Virus record (IMG/VR): IMGVR_UViG_3300019762_000024
Location: 1-20,997 of that record
Source of the DNA: a virus
Length of the DNA stretch: 20,997 nt
Reading direction: 5' to 3' (one strand)
Shown here: positions 12,875 through 20,234 of the stretch, piece by piece
How the letters are laid out: the number at the start of each line of letters is the position of its first letter
How positions within the stretch are numbered: position 1 is the stretch's first letter
Position numbers and translations under genes: made by a program
The notes under the pieces: generated by a model
Told to the model about the DNA's origin: nothing
The model's input: the letters and a program-made list of their open reading frames with translations, nothing else
Database searches by the model: none

Positions 12875-13009
12875 ATGAAGCATAGAATTAGAGCGTATAG
12901 TAAAGCTTACTTTGTTTGGCTTGGTTATAAAACAATAGTGGAGCTGGAGCCGTTCGGAAGATGCATGGTGTTAAAAAGCGAAAGCGATGAACTTGGCTTG
13001 GTAATATAA
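12875..13009 (+). CDS. 44-residue ORF inserted between portal and scaffold
   Basis: ATG at 12875, with AGAGGG 8 bases ahead, gives a 44-aa basic peptide (MKHRIRAYSKAYFVWLGYKT, ending SESDELGLVI). An in-frame ATG at 12818 has no ribosome site and would overlap the leader hairpin. An ATG at 12870 is followed directly by a stop. No family is recognised. With its own module promoter and flanking copies of terminator sequence it looks like a phage moron, an accessory gene added within a structural operon and expressed independently of it. Confidence 0.5.
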   Translation: MKHRIRAYSKAYFVWLGYKTIVELEPFGRCMVLKSESDELGLVI

Positions 13010-13078
13010 CCTTTTAAATAATCGGTGCGGCGCAGCAAGTTACAGGAAAGCAAAATAAAAGCGGCCAAATTGAAAACT

Positions 13079-13098
13079 CCTTAATTGGGGCTTTTTTA
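13079..13098 (+). repeat. Second copy of terminator sequence (20-bp direct repeat)
   Basis: CCTTAATTGGGGCTTTTTTA occurs identically at 12698-12717 and 13079-13098. Here the 5' arm is AACTCC instead of AGCCCC, so the hairpin keeps only about four pairs, including a U-G, and would terminate less well. The pair of repeats brackets the moron. Confidence 0.85.
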
Positions 13099-13106
13099 TA
13101 CCAGTT

Positions 13107-13136
13107 TTGCATATACTTATAATCAAGTGTTATAAT
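13107..13136 (+). promoter_or_regulatory. Sigma70-type promoter for the scaffold and coat genes
   Basis: TTGCAT (13107-13112), an 18-bp spacer and a consensus TATAAT (13131-13136) form the best-looking promoter in the window. It would restart transcription of the head genes after the moron. A short GGGT/ACCC hairpin (about 13144-13156) lies at the start of the transcript. Confidence 0.7.
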
Positions 13137-13190
13137 CAAACCAAGGGTACGCGACCCACTCGCGGCTTAAATTCATCTTAGGATGCTTAA

Positions 13191-13991
13191 ATGTTAGATA
13201 ACGATGCACCACTAGACGATCATATTGAAAACCAAGACGACTTGCATGGCCAGCAAGATGAGGTAATCGAAAATGAAGTCACTTCCGAATCATCAGCGGA
13301 TAGTCAAGAAACAGACGAAGAAAAATCAAATGGCGTACAAAAGCGAATCAATAAAATCACGGCTGAAAAATATGCTATTCAGCGTGAAAAAGACGAGCTA
13401 GCTAAGCGTATCGCTGAACTGGAGTCACAAAAGCCAGTAACGCAAACGGTTAGTGATTTGAAGCGCCCAAGCTTGCCGGATGACATTTACGATGAAGAGG
13501 CAATGCGACAGTATCACGCAGACATTATTGAATACACTGAAAGCGTGGCAGAGAGCAAAGCAACATCATCGTATGAAAGACGACAAGCAGAAGCAGCAAA
13601 GGCGGCTGAGCAATCAACACAACAAGAGCGCATCAATGCTTATGCAGAAAATGCAATCAAAGACGGTGTTGACATTGACAAGCTAGCCAGTGCTGAAAAA
13701 GTGTTAATGCAGGCAGGCATCAAGCCAGAGTTGGGTAACTATCTATTAACAGACCCTAACGGCGGTAAGATTGCCACATATCTAGCTGATAATCCGGCAG
13801 AAATGCACGAGATTCTATCTCTAGATCCTGTAAGTGCAGGCATTCGGATTGCGACAGAGATTAAACAAAAGGCATTAAGTAAAACGCCTAAAGTCTCTCA
13901 AGCTCCCGAACCTGTCGAAGTTGTTAAAGGTGGTGGGGTCAAGGAGGTTGATGATTTCCTTACCAAATACCCGACATTCGAAATTTTATAA
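13191..13991 (+). CDS. Scaffolding protein (putative, P22 gp8-like position)
   Basis: 266 aa, between portal and coat as in P22 (gp8, 303 aa). It is highly hydrophilic. Residues 1-45 are very acidic (DDHIENQDDLHGQQDEVIEN), 48-80 form a coiled-coil-like basic/acidic helix (KRINKITAEKYAIQREKDEL), and the rest is mostly helical with a short tail ending FLTKYPTFEIL. Scaffolding proteins help coat subunits close into a procapsid and then leave. Sequence similarity to P22 gp8 is not obvious by eye, so the call rests on composition and gene order. GGATG lies ahead of the ATG, and the coat gene starts 17 bp downstream. Confidence 0.8.
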   Translation: MLDNDAPLDDHIENQDDLHGQQDEVIENEVTSESSADSQETDEEKSNGVQKRINKITAEKYAIQREKDELAKRIAELESQKPVTQTVSDLKRPSLPDDIYDEEAMRQYHADIIEYTESVAESKATSSYERRQAEAAKAAEQSTQQERINAYAENAIKDGVDIDKLASAEKVLMQAGIKPELGNYLLTDPNGGKIATYLADNPAEMHEILSLDPVSAGIRIATEIKQKALSKTPKVSQAPEPVEVVKGGGVKEVDDFLTKYPTFEIL

Positions 13992-14008
13992 TTTAAGGTC
14001 TAAATATC

Positions 14009-15292
14009 ATGGCAAATAACTACACAAGTAATACTAACCCCAAACTGGCTCGCGCCTTTATTAAAGCGTTTGAGTCTGAAACTGTCCTAATGAACACTGT
14101 GTCAAAGCAGCTAGTAAATGACATTGACGCAAGCACGGGTGGTGGTTCGACTCCGGTAGCAATGAAGCGCCCAGCTCAGTACGTGCCGCAACGTAGCGCA
14201 TCAGGCGACTTTACATCAGGCGATGCTAACCCAGTGCGCACGGGTAAAGTTTTTGGTGAAGTATCACCTAACGGCTTTATCACCGTATTCGTTGAAAACA
14301 CCCGCGTTGAAGAAGCTTTAGAAGCTGACCAATTAGATCAACTTATGAAGCCTATTGCTGAAGATATGGTAACTGAGTGTGAGTCTGAATTAGCCGCTTA
14401 CATGACGCGCAATGCTGCATTAGTATCTGGTTCGCCTGATACAGCTATCTCACAATGGTCTGATGTTGCACGCGCTGGTGCTGTGTTTAAAGAAATCGGT
14501 GCACCGTCTGGTCGCCGCTATGCTGCTATTAACTCATTCGATGAAGTTAACCTGGCAGATAAGCAAACTCAGTTAGGCGTCAATCCAGAAGTTAACTCAG
14601 CTTGGGCTGGTGCGGTAATCAAGTCAGGCTTTGCTGGTTTCGATCAAGTAATGACGACTAACAATCTTGATGAGTACACATCGGGTTCAGAAAGTGCAGG
14701 CTTAACGCTTGGCGCAACTCCTGCGGCTACTTACACAGCTTATAAAGACTCTTACCGCATGACGCTTACCATCACAGGCGCAACAGCTAACACTGGTACG
14801 TTGAAAGCTGGTCAGCAATTACAATTTGCAAGCTCATTCCTTGTTAACTCACGCAACCGCAAAATCGTTCGCGAGTCAGGTGCAGGTATCCCAATTACAT
14901 TAACTGTTTTAGCTGATGCGACTGCTGACGGCTCAGGTAACATGACTGTTAGCGTATCAGGTGCGGCAATCAATGAAGCTGGCGTAAACGGTGCGTTCAA
15001 CACAGTAAGCAAGGCATTAACTAGTGGTGACGCTGTAACTGTGCTTGGTACTGCTGATAAGTCATACCGCCCAGGTCTTGCTTATTGCGAAGGCTTTGTT
15101 GGCATGGGTTCAGTTGTATTGCCTAAGTTACACAGCCAAGACAGCATGGTTATTAATAACAACGGCGTATCAATCCGAATGACGAAAGGCTCTGACTTGG
15201 TAGGCAACAAGAATCAATATCGTTTTGACTTGTTACCGACTTTCGCAGTGTTCAACCCATTCTGGGGTATGCAGTTGCACGGCAAAGCGTAA
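14009..15292 (+). CDS. Major coat protein, P22 gp5 type
   Basis: 427 aa, against 430 for P22 gp5. The start ANNYTSNTNPKLARAFIKAFE, the VKRPAQY-like stretch 'VAMKRPAQYVPQRSASGDFTS' (about 50-70) and 'FVENTRVEEALEADQLDQL' (about 94-112) fit the P22 coat family (PF11651). A region from about 220 to 345, rich in Thr, Gly and Ala, matches the position of the P22 insertion (I-) domain, which stabilises the monomer and capsid contacts. The C-terminus (DLLPTFAVFNPFWGMQLHG) is also typical. It forms the icosahedral shell. Codon use looks more GC-rich in third positions than the accessory genes, as usual for a highly expressed gene. A strong terminator follows. Confidence 0.95.
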   Translation: MANNYTSNTNPKLARAFIKAFESETVLMNTVSKQLVNDIDASTGGGSTPVAMKRPAQYVPQRSASGDFTSGDANPVRTGKVFGEVSPNGFITVFVENTRVEEALEADQLDQLMKPIAEDMVTECESELAAYMTRNAALVSGSPDTAISQWSDVARAGAVFKEIGAPSGRRYAAINSFDEVNLADKQTQLGVNPEVNSAWAGAVIKSGFAGFDQVMTTNNLDEYTSGSESAGLTLGATPAATYTAYKDSYRMTLTITGATANTGTLKAGQQLQFASSFLVNSRNRKIVRESGAGIPITLTVLADATADGSGNMTVSVSGAAINEAGVNGAFNTVSKALTSGDAVTVLGTADKSYRPGLAYCEGFVGMGSVVLPKLHSQDSMVINNNGVSIRMTKGSDLVGNKNQYRFDLLPTFAVFNPFWGMQLHGKA

Positions 15293-15314
15293 TAGCTATC
15301 TGATAACTCTATGC

Positions 15315-15342
15315 GGGCGCGACTAAACACCGCGCCCTTTTT
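15315..15342 (+). terminator. Intrinsic terminator after the coat gene
   Basis: A 7-bp GC stem GGGCGCG / CGCGCCC with a 9-base loop and T5. It would lower expression of downstream genes relative to the coat protein. Confidence 0.92.
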
Positions 15343-15355
15343 GTAAGGGGATTTT

Positions 15356-15511
15356 ATGCACATTACAATGTTTAAGTTTAAAAAAGGTGCTGAGCCTATT
15401 CGCTGTGTAATTGCCGCTGACTTTAAAGCTGATTTTGAATCGCTTGGTTTTGTTGACCATATTGACAAAGTAAAAGCGCCAAAAAAGAAGGCTGCTAAAG
15501 ATGGTGACTAA
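15356..15511 (+). CDS. Small protein between coat and gp4-like genes
   Basis: 51 aa with AAGGGGA just ahead of the ATG. The N-terminal part (HITMFKFKKGAEPIRCVIAA) looks strand-rich; the tail (KVKAPKKKAAKDGD) is Lys/Ala-rich. No family is named with certainty, but small ORFs with a basic tail at this place, between coat and head-completion genes, are usual in tailed phages. Its last 11 bp overlap the gp4-like gene, so translation is probably coupled. Confidence 0.7.
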   Translation: MHITMFKFKKGAEPIRCVIAADFKADFESLGFVDHIDKVKAPKKKAAKDGD

Positions 15512-15947
15512 AGGCGACATAGTTAATGGCATGTTTAGCTTGTTGCGCATTAGTGGGTTAACAACTACGCCAGAGCCGGAAGAAATCAAACTTGCGATAG
15601 ATACGCTAGATGATTACATGGCGCAAATAGCAATCACCATGGGCACAGGTTACATTCAGCCTACAGTTTACGGCGAAAGCAAGCACTCTGATGATTCTGG
15701 CTTATCAATTGAATTGGCTGGCCCAGTTAAAAAAATGCTATGTGCTGAGTTTTGCCAAGTATACGGACGACCAGTTACACCAGAGCTAGGTGTGATATCA
15801 AGTCAAGGTATGCGAGCAATGGAACAGCTATTGATTAACGTTGACCCATCTGTAATGCCTAACACATTACCTATCGGTAGCGGTAACGAATACGCACTAA
15901 TTAATGACAAGTTTTTTCCAAATTTAAGTGAGGTTGAAAATGCCTAA
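15501..15947 (+). CDS. Head-closure / tail accessory factor, P22 gp4 type
   Basis: 148 aa (P22 gp4 is 166). The N-terminal pattern 'KGDIVNGMFSLLRISGLTTTPEPEEIKLAIDTLDDYMAQ' (about 4-42) and the later 'GPVKKMLCAEFCQVYGRPVTPEL' (about 74-96) are those of the gp4 family (PF11650), with helices for portal binding. In P22, gp4 is the first factor added below the portal after packaging and carries the rest of the tail machine. This gives strong support for the P22-like identity. The gene shares 11 bp with the preceding small ORF and 8 bp with the next gene. Confidence 0.9.
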   Translation: MVTKGDIVNGMFSLLRISGLTTTPEPEEIKLAIDTLDDYMAQIAITMGTGYIQPTVYGESKHSDDSGLSIELAGPVKKMLCAEFCQVYGRPVTPELGVISSQGMRAMEQLLINVDPSVMPNTLPIGSGNEYALINDKFFPNLSEVENA

Positions 15948-16212
15948 TGTACTACTGCCAGCTAATGAGTTGGTTGATTTATATCTAGACCCAGAAGTCA
16001 TCGCGTCAGGTATTGCTAGCGGCGATAAGATTTTGATTCAGAATGTCGGTAATGGTGATATTTGGCTACAGTCATCGACTAACTTACCAATCCTAAAAGA
16101 CCGCAACAAGCTCAAGCCATACGCTGAAGCTGTAAACGCTGCTGGTGATGTTCAAGCAATTGCATACGCAGCCCATATCAAAGGTGAAGTTAACGTAAAA
16201 CTGGCGGTGTAA
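15940..16212 (+). CDS. Small structural-like protein, unknown
   Basis: 90 aa from the ATG at 15940, which follows GTGAGGTTG; an in-frame codon at 15928 is less likely because it sits ahead of that ribosome site. The sequence (LPANELVDLYLDPEVIASGI, then GDKILIQNVGNGDIWLQSSTN) looks strand-rich, like small virion or fibre-adaptor domains with a beta-sandwich. No family is recognised. Its place between the gp4-like gene and the tailspike suggests a virion part, perhaps a connector or decoration protein. Confidence 0.68.
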   Translation: MPNVLLPANELVDLYLDPEVIASGIASGDKILIQNVGNGDIWLQSSTNLPILKDRNKLKPYAEAVNAAGDVQAIAYAAHIKGEVNVKLAV

Positions 16213-16213
16213 T

Positions 16214-16363
16214 ATGGCTTGGGATATCTTAGATTATGAAGGTCGAATTGTCGGTGATGGTGCGCAAAATAGCACGCCATTGCAAGGTAATAGTTGGCAA
16301 AATGTTTACGGCGCTGTCCTTTGCGATAACGTAATTGATTGTGATGAGGTGGTTATATGTTAA
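16214..16363 (+). CDS. 49-residue ORF coupled to the tailspike
   Basis: A 49-codon ORF beginning 1 bp after the previous stop and overlapping the tailspike start by 7 bp (ATGTTAA). The peptide (MAWDILDYEGRIVGDGAQNS, then TPLQGNSWQNVYGAVLCDNV) is acidic and lacks basic or hydrophobic runs. It has no recognised family. Tight spacing on both sides makes it a credible gene in this structural operon; it may be a virion-joining peptide, or a translation aid for the tailspike, which lacks a strong ribosome site apart from GATGAGGTGG within this ORF. Confidence 0.6.
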   Translation: MAWDILDYEGRIVGDGAQNSTPLQGNSWQNVYGAVLCDNVIDCDEVVIC

Positions 16364-18051
16364 CTAAATTACCAGCCTGCGGTGTTATGAAAGGGTCTGA
16401 CATAAAAAATAGGGTTGATTCCCTTATTGACTCAGAAATACTATACGCAGGCATAAAAGAGTTGCCGCAAATTGATGGCGTAACACTAAATGTAAAAGGT
16501 TTTTATGTCGGCTCAGATGTTGGTGGTGGTCAGTTTTATTATGATCCATTGAGAAGCAAAGCTGACCACAACGGCGGCACTGTAATCGCGCCCGAAGCTA
16601 TCGCTGCTTGGGATGGTACGAGTGGAGATATTGCAACCCTGCTAGATTGGAGTGGCGCTGGTGCAGGGTGTTTTGCTAGGTTAGAGATTGAAACTATTCA
16701 CATCGAGTTTTTTGGTGGCAGTGAATCTGTTAATGATAACTCTTTGCAGTTATTAAAAATGTGGGAACTTAGAAATACACGCAAGAAATTATGCGCCTAT
16801 GCAGACTCCTATAGCTACTCACAAAAAGTTACACTGAGCGCAAGTCAAAATGAAACTGGAATTAAGCTTGAGCATCTTGGTAACATGGTTTTTAATTCTC
16901 AAGACGGAATTGAATTAAGTCGTATTTTTGGATCTTCGATAACAATCGGTAATATTTGCTACTTGCAAGAGGCGGAGAATGCAAGCGTTGCAAGTGGTGT
17001 TGGTATGGTTATCAGATCTTGCTGGTCTACTGATTTTGATGTGACAGCAACGCGAAATTTCATTACTGGATCTAAATTAATTGGAGGAGGCGTTGCAACA
17101 TCTGGTAACGGCATGGCATTTTGCAATGTGTACGTGAGAAACACTAACGCACCAAGCAGTATTGGCGGAATTGCCATGCTTGTGACCACAGAGCCATTTA
17201 GCACAACGCCAGGTTATTTTAACGAAAACCACATTAAAGCTGGGTTTATTCGCGGTGAGAAAGGTATTGTTTTTGTAAAAGGAAACCTGCAAACAGATCC
17301 GTTTAACGGAAATAAGCTGCTAGAGCCGCAGATTGAAAATGCAGCCTTAACTGGCATAGAGCTAGATTTTTGCTCATCAAATGTGATACATCACCCACGC
17401 TTTGAAGGTGGTAGCGAACCTAGCGGATACTGGATTGACGAGAAATCAAACTGCTCAAGAAATGACTATTATATAACTGGATCTGTTGGATTTAGTAAAA
17501 TCAGGCTTTTAGGTATACTGCAAAACTACATAGGCAGATTAAATTCAGATTCTGGTGGCGCTCTGGCAAATCAAATGTTTGGTGGCGACAACGGCAGTGC
17601 AAACACCAACGACCACGACCTTTATTTATCGATCAAGAAAACTTCAGATACACCGCAAAATACTGTCTGCTTCGGAGGTATTTCTGGACAAACTAGATTC
17701 GAGAAATACACAGGTGTTGTCGTTGACGGTGTGGGCATAGAGAGTAAATTCGGATGGCTAAATCCTTACGGAAGTATTGATATATCATCAGATACGCAAA
17801 TTCCGCGAGGAATATCAAACATTAGAGCGCAATCAGCGTCTAACTCAGTAGTTATAACCATGAACAAGGATAGAGAGGAAAACGGATACTTTTGCTTGTT
17901 GGAAGTAACCTTTTACACTAATGACATATCAATAGCAAAGTCAACAGGCGCGGTAACTGTTCCAACTGGGAAAATAGCCAGTGAAGGTCTGTATATACTT
18001 GCATACAGAGGTGATACATGGAAGGTTAGCAGGGTTGGCGATAAGTTTTAA
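16357..18051 (+). CDS. Tailspike-like protein (beta-helix, possible depolymerase)
   Basis: 564 aa. Residues 45-110 (VKGFYVGSDVGGGQFYYDPL, then a GGTVI strand and a 'C.ARLEI' turn) match the start of many phage tailspikes and pectate-lyase-like proteins, in which 'GG..F.YD' comes before the beta-helix. The middle (about 130-400) is rich in short strands with Asn, Gly and Thr, e.g. GSSITIGNICYL and GSKLIGGGVATSGNGMAFCN, as in right-handed beta-helices. The C-terminal about 150 residues look like a separate beta-rich domain. It likely binds or cleaves surface polysaccharide. It is not like the P22 gp9 head-binding domain at the N-terminus, so attachment to the virion may use the small genes upstream. 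Confidence 0.78.
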   Translation: MLTKLPACGVMKGSDIKNRVDSLIDSEILYAGIKELPQIDGVTLNVKGFYVGSDVGGGQFYYDPLRSKADHNGGTVIAPEAIAAWDGTSGDIATLLDWSGAGAGCFARLEIETIHIEFFGGSESVNDNSLQLLKMWELRNTRKKLCAYADSYSYSQKVTLSASQNETGIKLEHLGNMVFNSQDGIELSRIFGSSITIGNICYLQEAENASVASGVGMVIRSCWSTDFDVTATRNFITGSKLIGGGVATSGNGMAFCNVYVRNTNAPSSIGGIAMLVTTEPFSTTPGYFNENHIKAGFIRGEKGIVFVKGNLQTDPFNGNKLLEPQIENAALTGIELDFCSSNVIHHPRFEGGSEPSGYWIDEKSNCSRNDYYITGSVGFSKIRLLGILQNYIGRLNSDSGGALANQMFGGDNGSANTNDHDLYLSIKKTSDTPQNTVCFGGISGQTRFEKYTGVVVDGVGIESKFGWLNPYGSIDISSDTQIPRGISNIRAQSASNSVVITMNKDREENGYFCLLEVTFYTNDISIAKSTGAVTVPTGKIASEGLYILAYRGDTWKVSRVGDKF

Positions 18052-18305
18052 TGGTCAGGCTTATAATACCACTTTCTATCGTGTTATCTGGTTGTGTAGC
18101 AATAGATAACCCTAAAATCGGCCGAAAAACGTTTAGTGTTGTCGTCGAGGAAGATTCAACCATGACAACGCTAGGTCGGCAATGGTATGTATCCGATATC
18201 TGCTTCATAAAACTTAAGGAGTACCCGATTTGCTTGCAGCACGAAATTAGGCATTGCATAGAGGGCAATTGGCATAAAGGCAGAGAAACAGACGAAGATT
18301 GTTAA
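18051..18305 (+). CDS. Small lipoprotein with HExxH motif
   Basis: 84 aa, with the ATG overlapping the tailspike stop by one base. A lipoprotein signal peptide is clear: MVRLIIPLSIVLSGC, with the lipobox LSGC and Cys15 as the lipidated residue. Near the C-terminus HEIRHCIEGNWH (about 64-75) contains HExxH, the zinc-binding motif of many metallopeptidases, with a further His seven residues on. The metzincin form (HExxHxxGxxH) is not quite met because the third His is one residue late. Roles could include a small outer-membrane or periplasmic protease, a superinfection factor, or an o-spanin-like lysis protein. It lacks the proline-rich tract of Rz1 types. The peptidase call is tentative. Confidence 0.7.
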   Translation: MVRLIIPLSIVLSGCVAIDNPKIGRKTFSVVVEEDSTMTTLGRQWYVSDICFIKLKEYPICLQHEIRHCIEGNWHKGRETDEDC

Positions 18306-18377
18306 TTAAAAAGCAGGGACGCTTTTGAGGACTAAAAAATGAAACAAGTAAACACAGGTGTTAAACAGTAAAAAATA

Positions 18378-18448
18378 GTCCTTGGCGGGACGGTCGTTTT
18401 ACAGGAGTAACTCGGCCAACCCGCTAGGACACCCGCCAAGCAATTTTT
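18378..18448 (+). other. Structured non-coding stretch with two competing hairpins
   Basis: The 5' arm GTCCTTGGCGGG (18378-18389) can pair with CCCGCTAGGAC (18420-18430), giving 11 pairs with one bulge, extended by GGTCG/CGGCC (18392-18396 / 18413-18417). Its inner part CTTGGCGGG (18381-18389) is also perfectly complementary to CCCGCCAAG (18432-18440), which is followed by CAATTTTTTA. The two pairings exclude one another, like an attenuator or riboswitch, though the 42-base loop of the second is long for a terminator. A 10-codon ORF with start 18339 lies just upstream. No known RNA family is recognised. Confidence 0.5.
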
Positions 18449-18467
18449 TAACAACAGAGGTGATATT

Positions 18468-19430
18468 ATGTCTTGGACAATAGGCGGCGGTGGCGGCGGT
18501 GGCTTGCCAGCAGATCAATCAGAATTTTTAAAACATTGGACTTACGACGAAGAAACGCGCAGGGGCAAGTTTGATGGGTCAATCGAGGTCTTACCTTCGA
18601 CATTTTACATGGGTCAATTTGCGCTCTCAAATGGAGTTCAAGCCGTTGCATTTAAATTAGCTGACGGTACTAACGCGATTGGTTTAGTTAATCGTTTTAA
18701 CCCATTACTTGGCACTATAAGTAACCCCAAATTCTTTGCTTTGGAAGCTCAAGATACATTGGTAGTCGAGAGTGTATCTACTGACGTTATCGCTGATGGC
18801 TTTACGCTTCAGTACGCGACGGCAGGAGATAACCTAACATTTGACTTTGACTTTGTGCCAGCGACGGCAGGAATGTTTAAAGCTGAGTACTGGGTAGGCT
18901 CAGACGACACTGGCAACAAAATCTTTGATGAAATGCGAAAGGTAACTCAGGCGGAAGTTGATGCAGGTTTGCCGATAGCTTTTCAAGTTGGCAATCCATA
19001 CTTACTAGAAGCTGGCACTGATTTATTTGTGCGTTTTACTGGCATTGATTTTAAAGGCAACTCAGCAACGGGTTTGCCATATTTTGTTAGTAAGATATTG
19101 CCTTACAAAGAAATCACTTTAGGTGGTTACACTTGGCATACGGCATCAGACTTGACACTGCTTGCTGGTTGCAATTACGCGCCTGACGTTACTAGCGCCA
19201 ATGTTACCTTAACCGTACCAGCTGGCTTTAAAGATAACTTCAGGATTTATGATTATAAGCGCTCTATTGGCACTAATAAGGTTATCGTTGATCTATCTGC
19301 TCACGGTGTCGAAAATGTGGAGTTAATCCACAAAGATGATGATGTTGAGTTCTTTTATATCACTGGTGACGGCTGGTATATAAACGACATTAAAGGTCAG
19401 AATCGCGTCAAAGTGCCAGCATTACCATAG
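18468..19430 (+). CDS. Putative fibre or receptor-binding virion protein
   Basis: 320 aa. It begins with a glycine run (IGGGGGGGLP, residues 5-14) that would act as a flexible link. The rest is beta-rich with alternating hydrophobic and polar residues (e.g. NLTFDFDFVPATAGMFKAEY), resembling phage fibre or carbohydrate-binding domains. The last 110 residues (about 210-320) may form a separate domain, ending NDIKGQNRVKVPALP. No family is certain. AGAGGTGAT precedes the ATG. The next gene starts 8 bp after its stop. Its position, after the tailspike and ahead of two more such genes, suggests part of a host-recognition cassette. Confidence 0.65.
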   Translation: MSWTIGGGGGGGLPADQSEFLKHWTYDEETRRGKFDGSIEVLPSTFYMGQFALSNGVQAVAFKLADGTNAIGLVNRFNPLLGTISNPKFFALEAQDTLVVESVSTDVIADGFTLQYATAGDNLTFDFDFVPATAGMFKAEYWVGSDDTGNKIFDEMRKVTQAEVDAGLPIAFQVGNPYLLEAGTDLFVRFTGIDFKGNSATGLPYFVSKILPYKEITLGGYTWHTASDLTLLAGCNYAPDVTSANVTLTVPAGFKDNFRIYDYKRSIGTNKVIVDLSAHGVENVELIHKDDDVEFFYITGDGWYINDIKGQNRVKVPALP

Positions 19431-19438
19431 GGGGTATC

Positions 19439-20233
19439 ATGCCATTACAAACTAAAAGACCACCATTACCAGCGCCTAACTCTATAGTTACAACTGACGC
19501 AAGCGGTAAAACTGTTTACAAACAGGACGTGCCGCCTACTGATATACCTTCTAAGGCTGAAATAGACGGTAAGCTACTAGGTAAAGCTGATTGGGACGGT
19601 ACATACAGGGCTGAGGATTCTTTGGCAATGATAGATACCACTGGAGAATTATCGGTTACAACGGTCTCTGTTGCAGAGGCCAGCATACTTAAAGGCACTA
19701 CAGAAGCAACAACTACAACGCTTGAGGATTCAGACAGGGTTGTGGTTAATGATTCTGGCACTATGGTGCAGGTGGCAATGAGTGATATTTATACTTATAT
19801 TGATAGTAAAATCGTTGATGCAAAACCTGCTAAATCACCAGAGTTTTTTGAGTGGGCAGGTTTTGTTGTAGATTCCAGCTATGAGGAGATTTACAATAAA
19901 AATGGCATAAGAATAGTTTTACAGGCTGGTTCTGATGGTGATATGTACGCTTATCTTTACAATGAAACTGGTGAAAACTTGGCTTACTCTTCGCCTAGAG
20001 ATTTAGGGCAAGATAGGGTTAAGTCTATCTTGTACAATGGAAATCCAATCGCTGTAAACTATGGAGATTCTGGTGATTATTCATCACAAAGCCTAAACTC
20101 CGTCTTTGTGAGAGATCACTTAACCAACACTAGTGAGCATGCTAGTAGCTTTATCGTTGTCAGAACTGAAACTATGAACAGAGATGTTAGTGATGGAATG
20201 TTTATGCTAATAAGAATGTGGAGAGGCAAGTAA
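19439..20233 (+). CDS. Putative fibre protein with adaptor-type N-terminus
   Basis: 264 aa with a strong AGGGGG ribosome site. The first 35 residues are proline/Thr-rich (PLQTKRPPLPAPNSIVTTDA). Residues 85-130 have a form seen in many phage fibre adaptors: 'TTTLEDSDRVVVNDSGTMVQVAMSDIYTYIDSK', in which 'DRVVV.DSG....V..S....YI' recurs. The C-terminal about 130 residues are a beta-rich domain, probably for receptor binding. It shares the opening pattern M-[PT]-LQT-[KR] with the following gene and may bind the same virion site. It ends 1 bp before that gene begins. Confidence 0.65.
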   Translation: MPLQTKRPPLPAPNSIVTTDASGKTVYKQDVPPTDIPSKAEIDGKLLGKADWDGTYRAEDSLAMIDTTGELSVTTVSVAEASILKGTTEATTTTLEDSDRVVVNDSGTMVQVAMSDIYTYIDSKIVDAKPAKSPEFFEWAGFVVDSSYEEIYNKNGIRIVLQAGSDGDMYAYLYNETGENLAYSSPRDLGQDRVKSILYNGNPIAVNYGDSGDYSSQSLNSVFVRDHLTNTSEHASSFIVVRTETMNRDVSDGMFMLIRMWRGK

Positions 20234-20234
20234 T

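Noticed and set aside
18489-18503. Glycine-codon run (GGC/GGT) at the start of the 18468 gene as a slippage switch
   Set aside because: The repeat is a mixture of GGC and GGT codons and changes by multiples of three would keep the frame; it is more simply a flexible linker.
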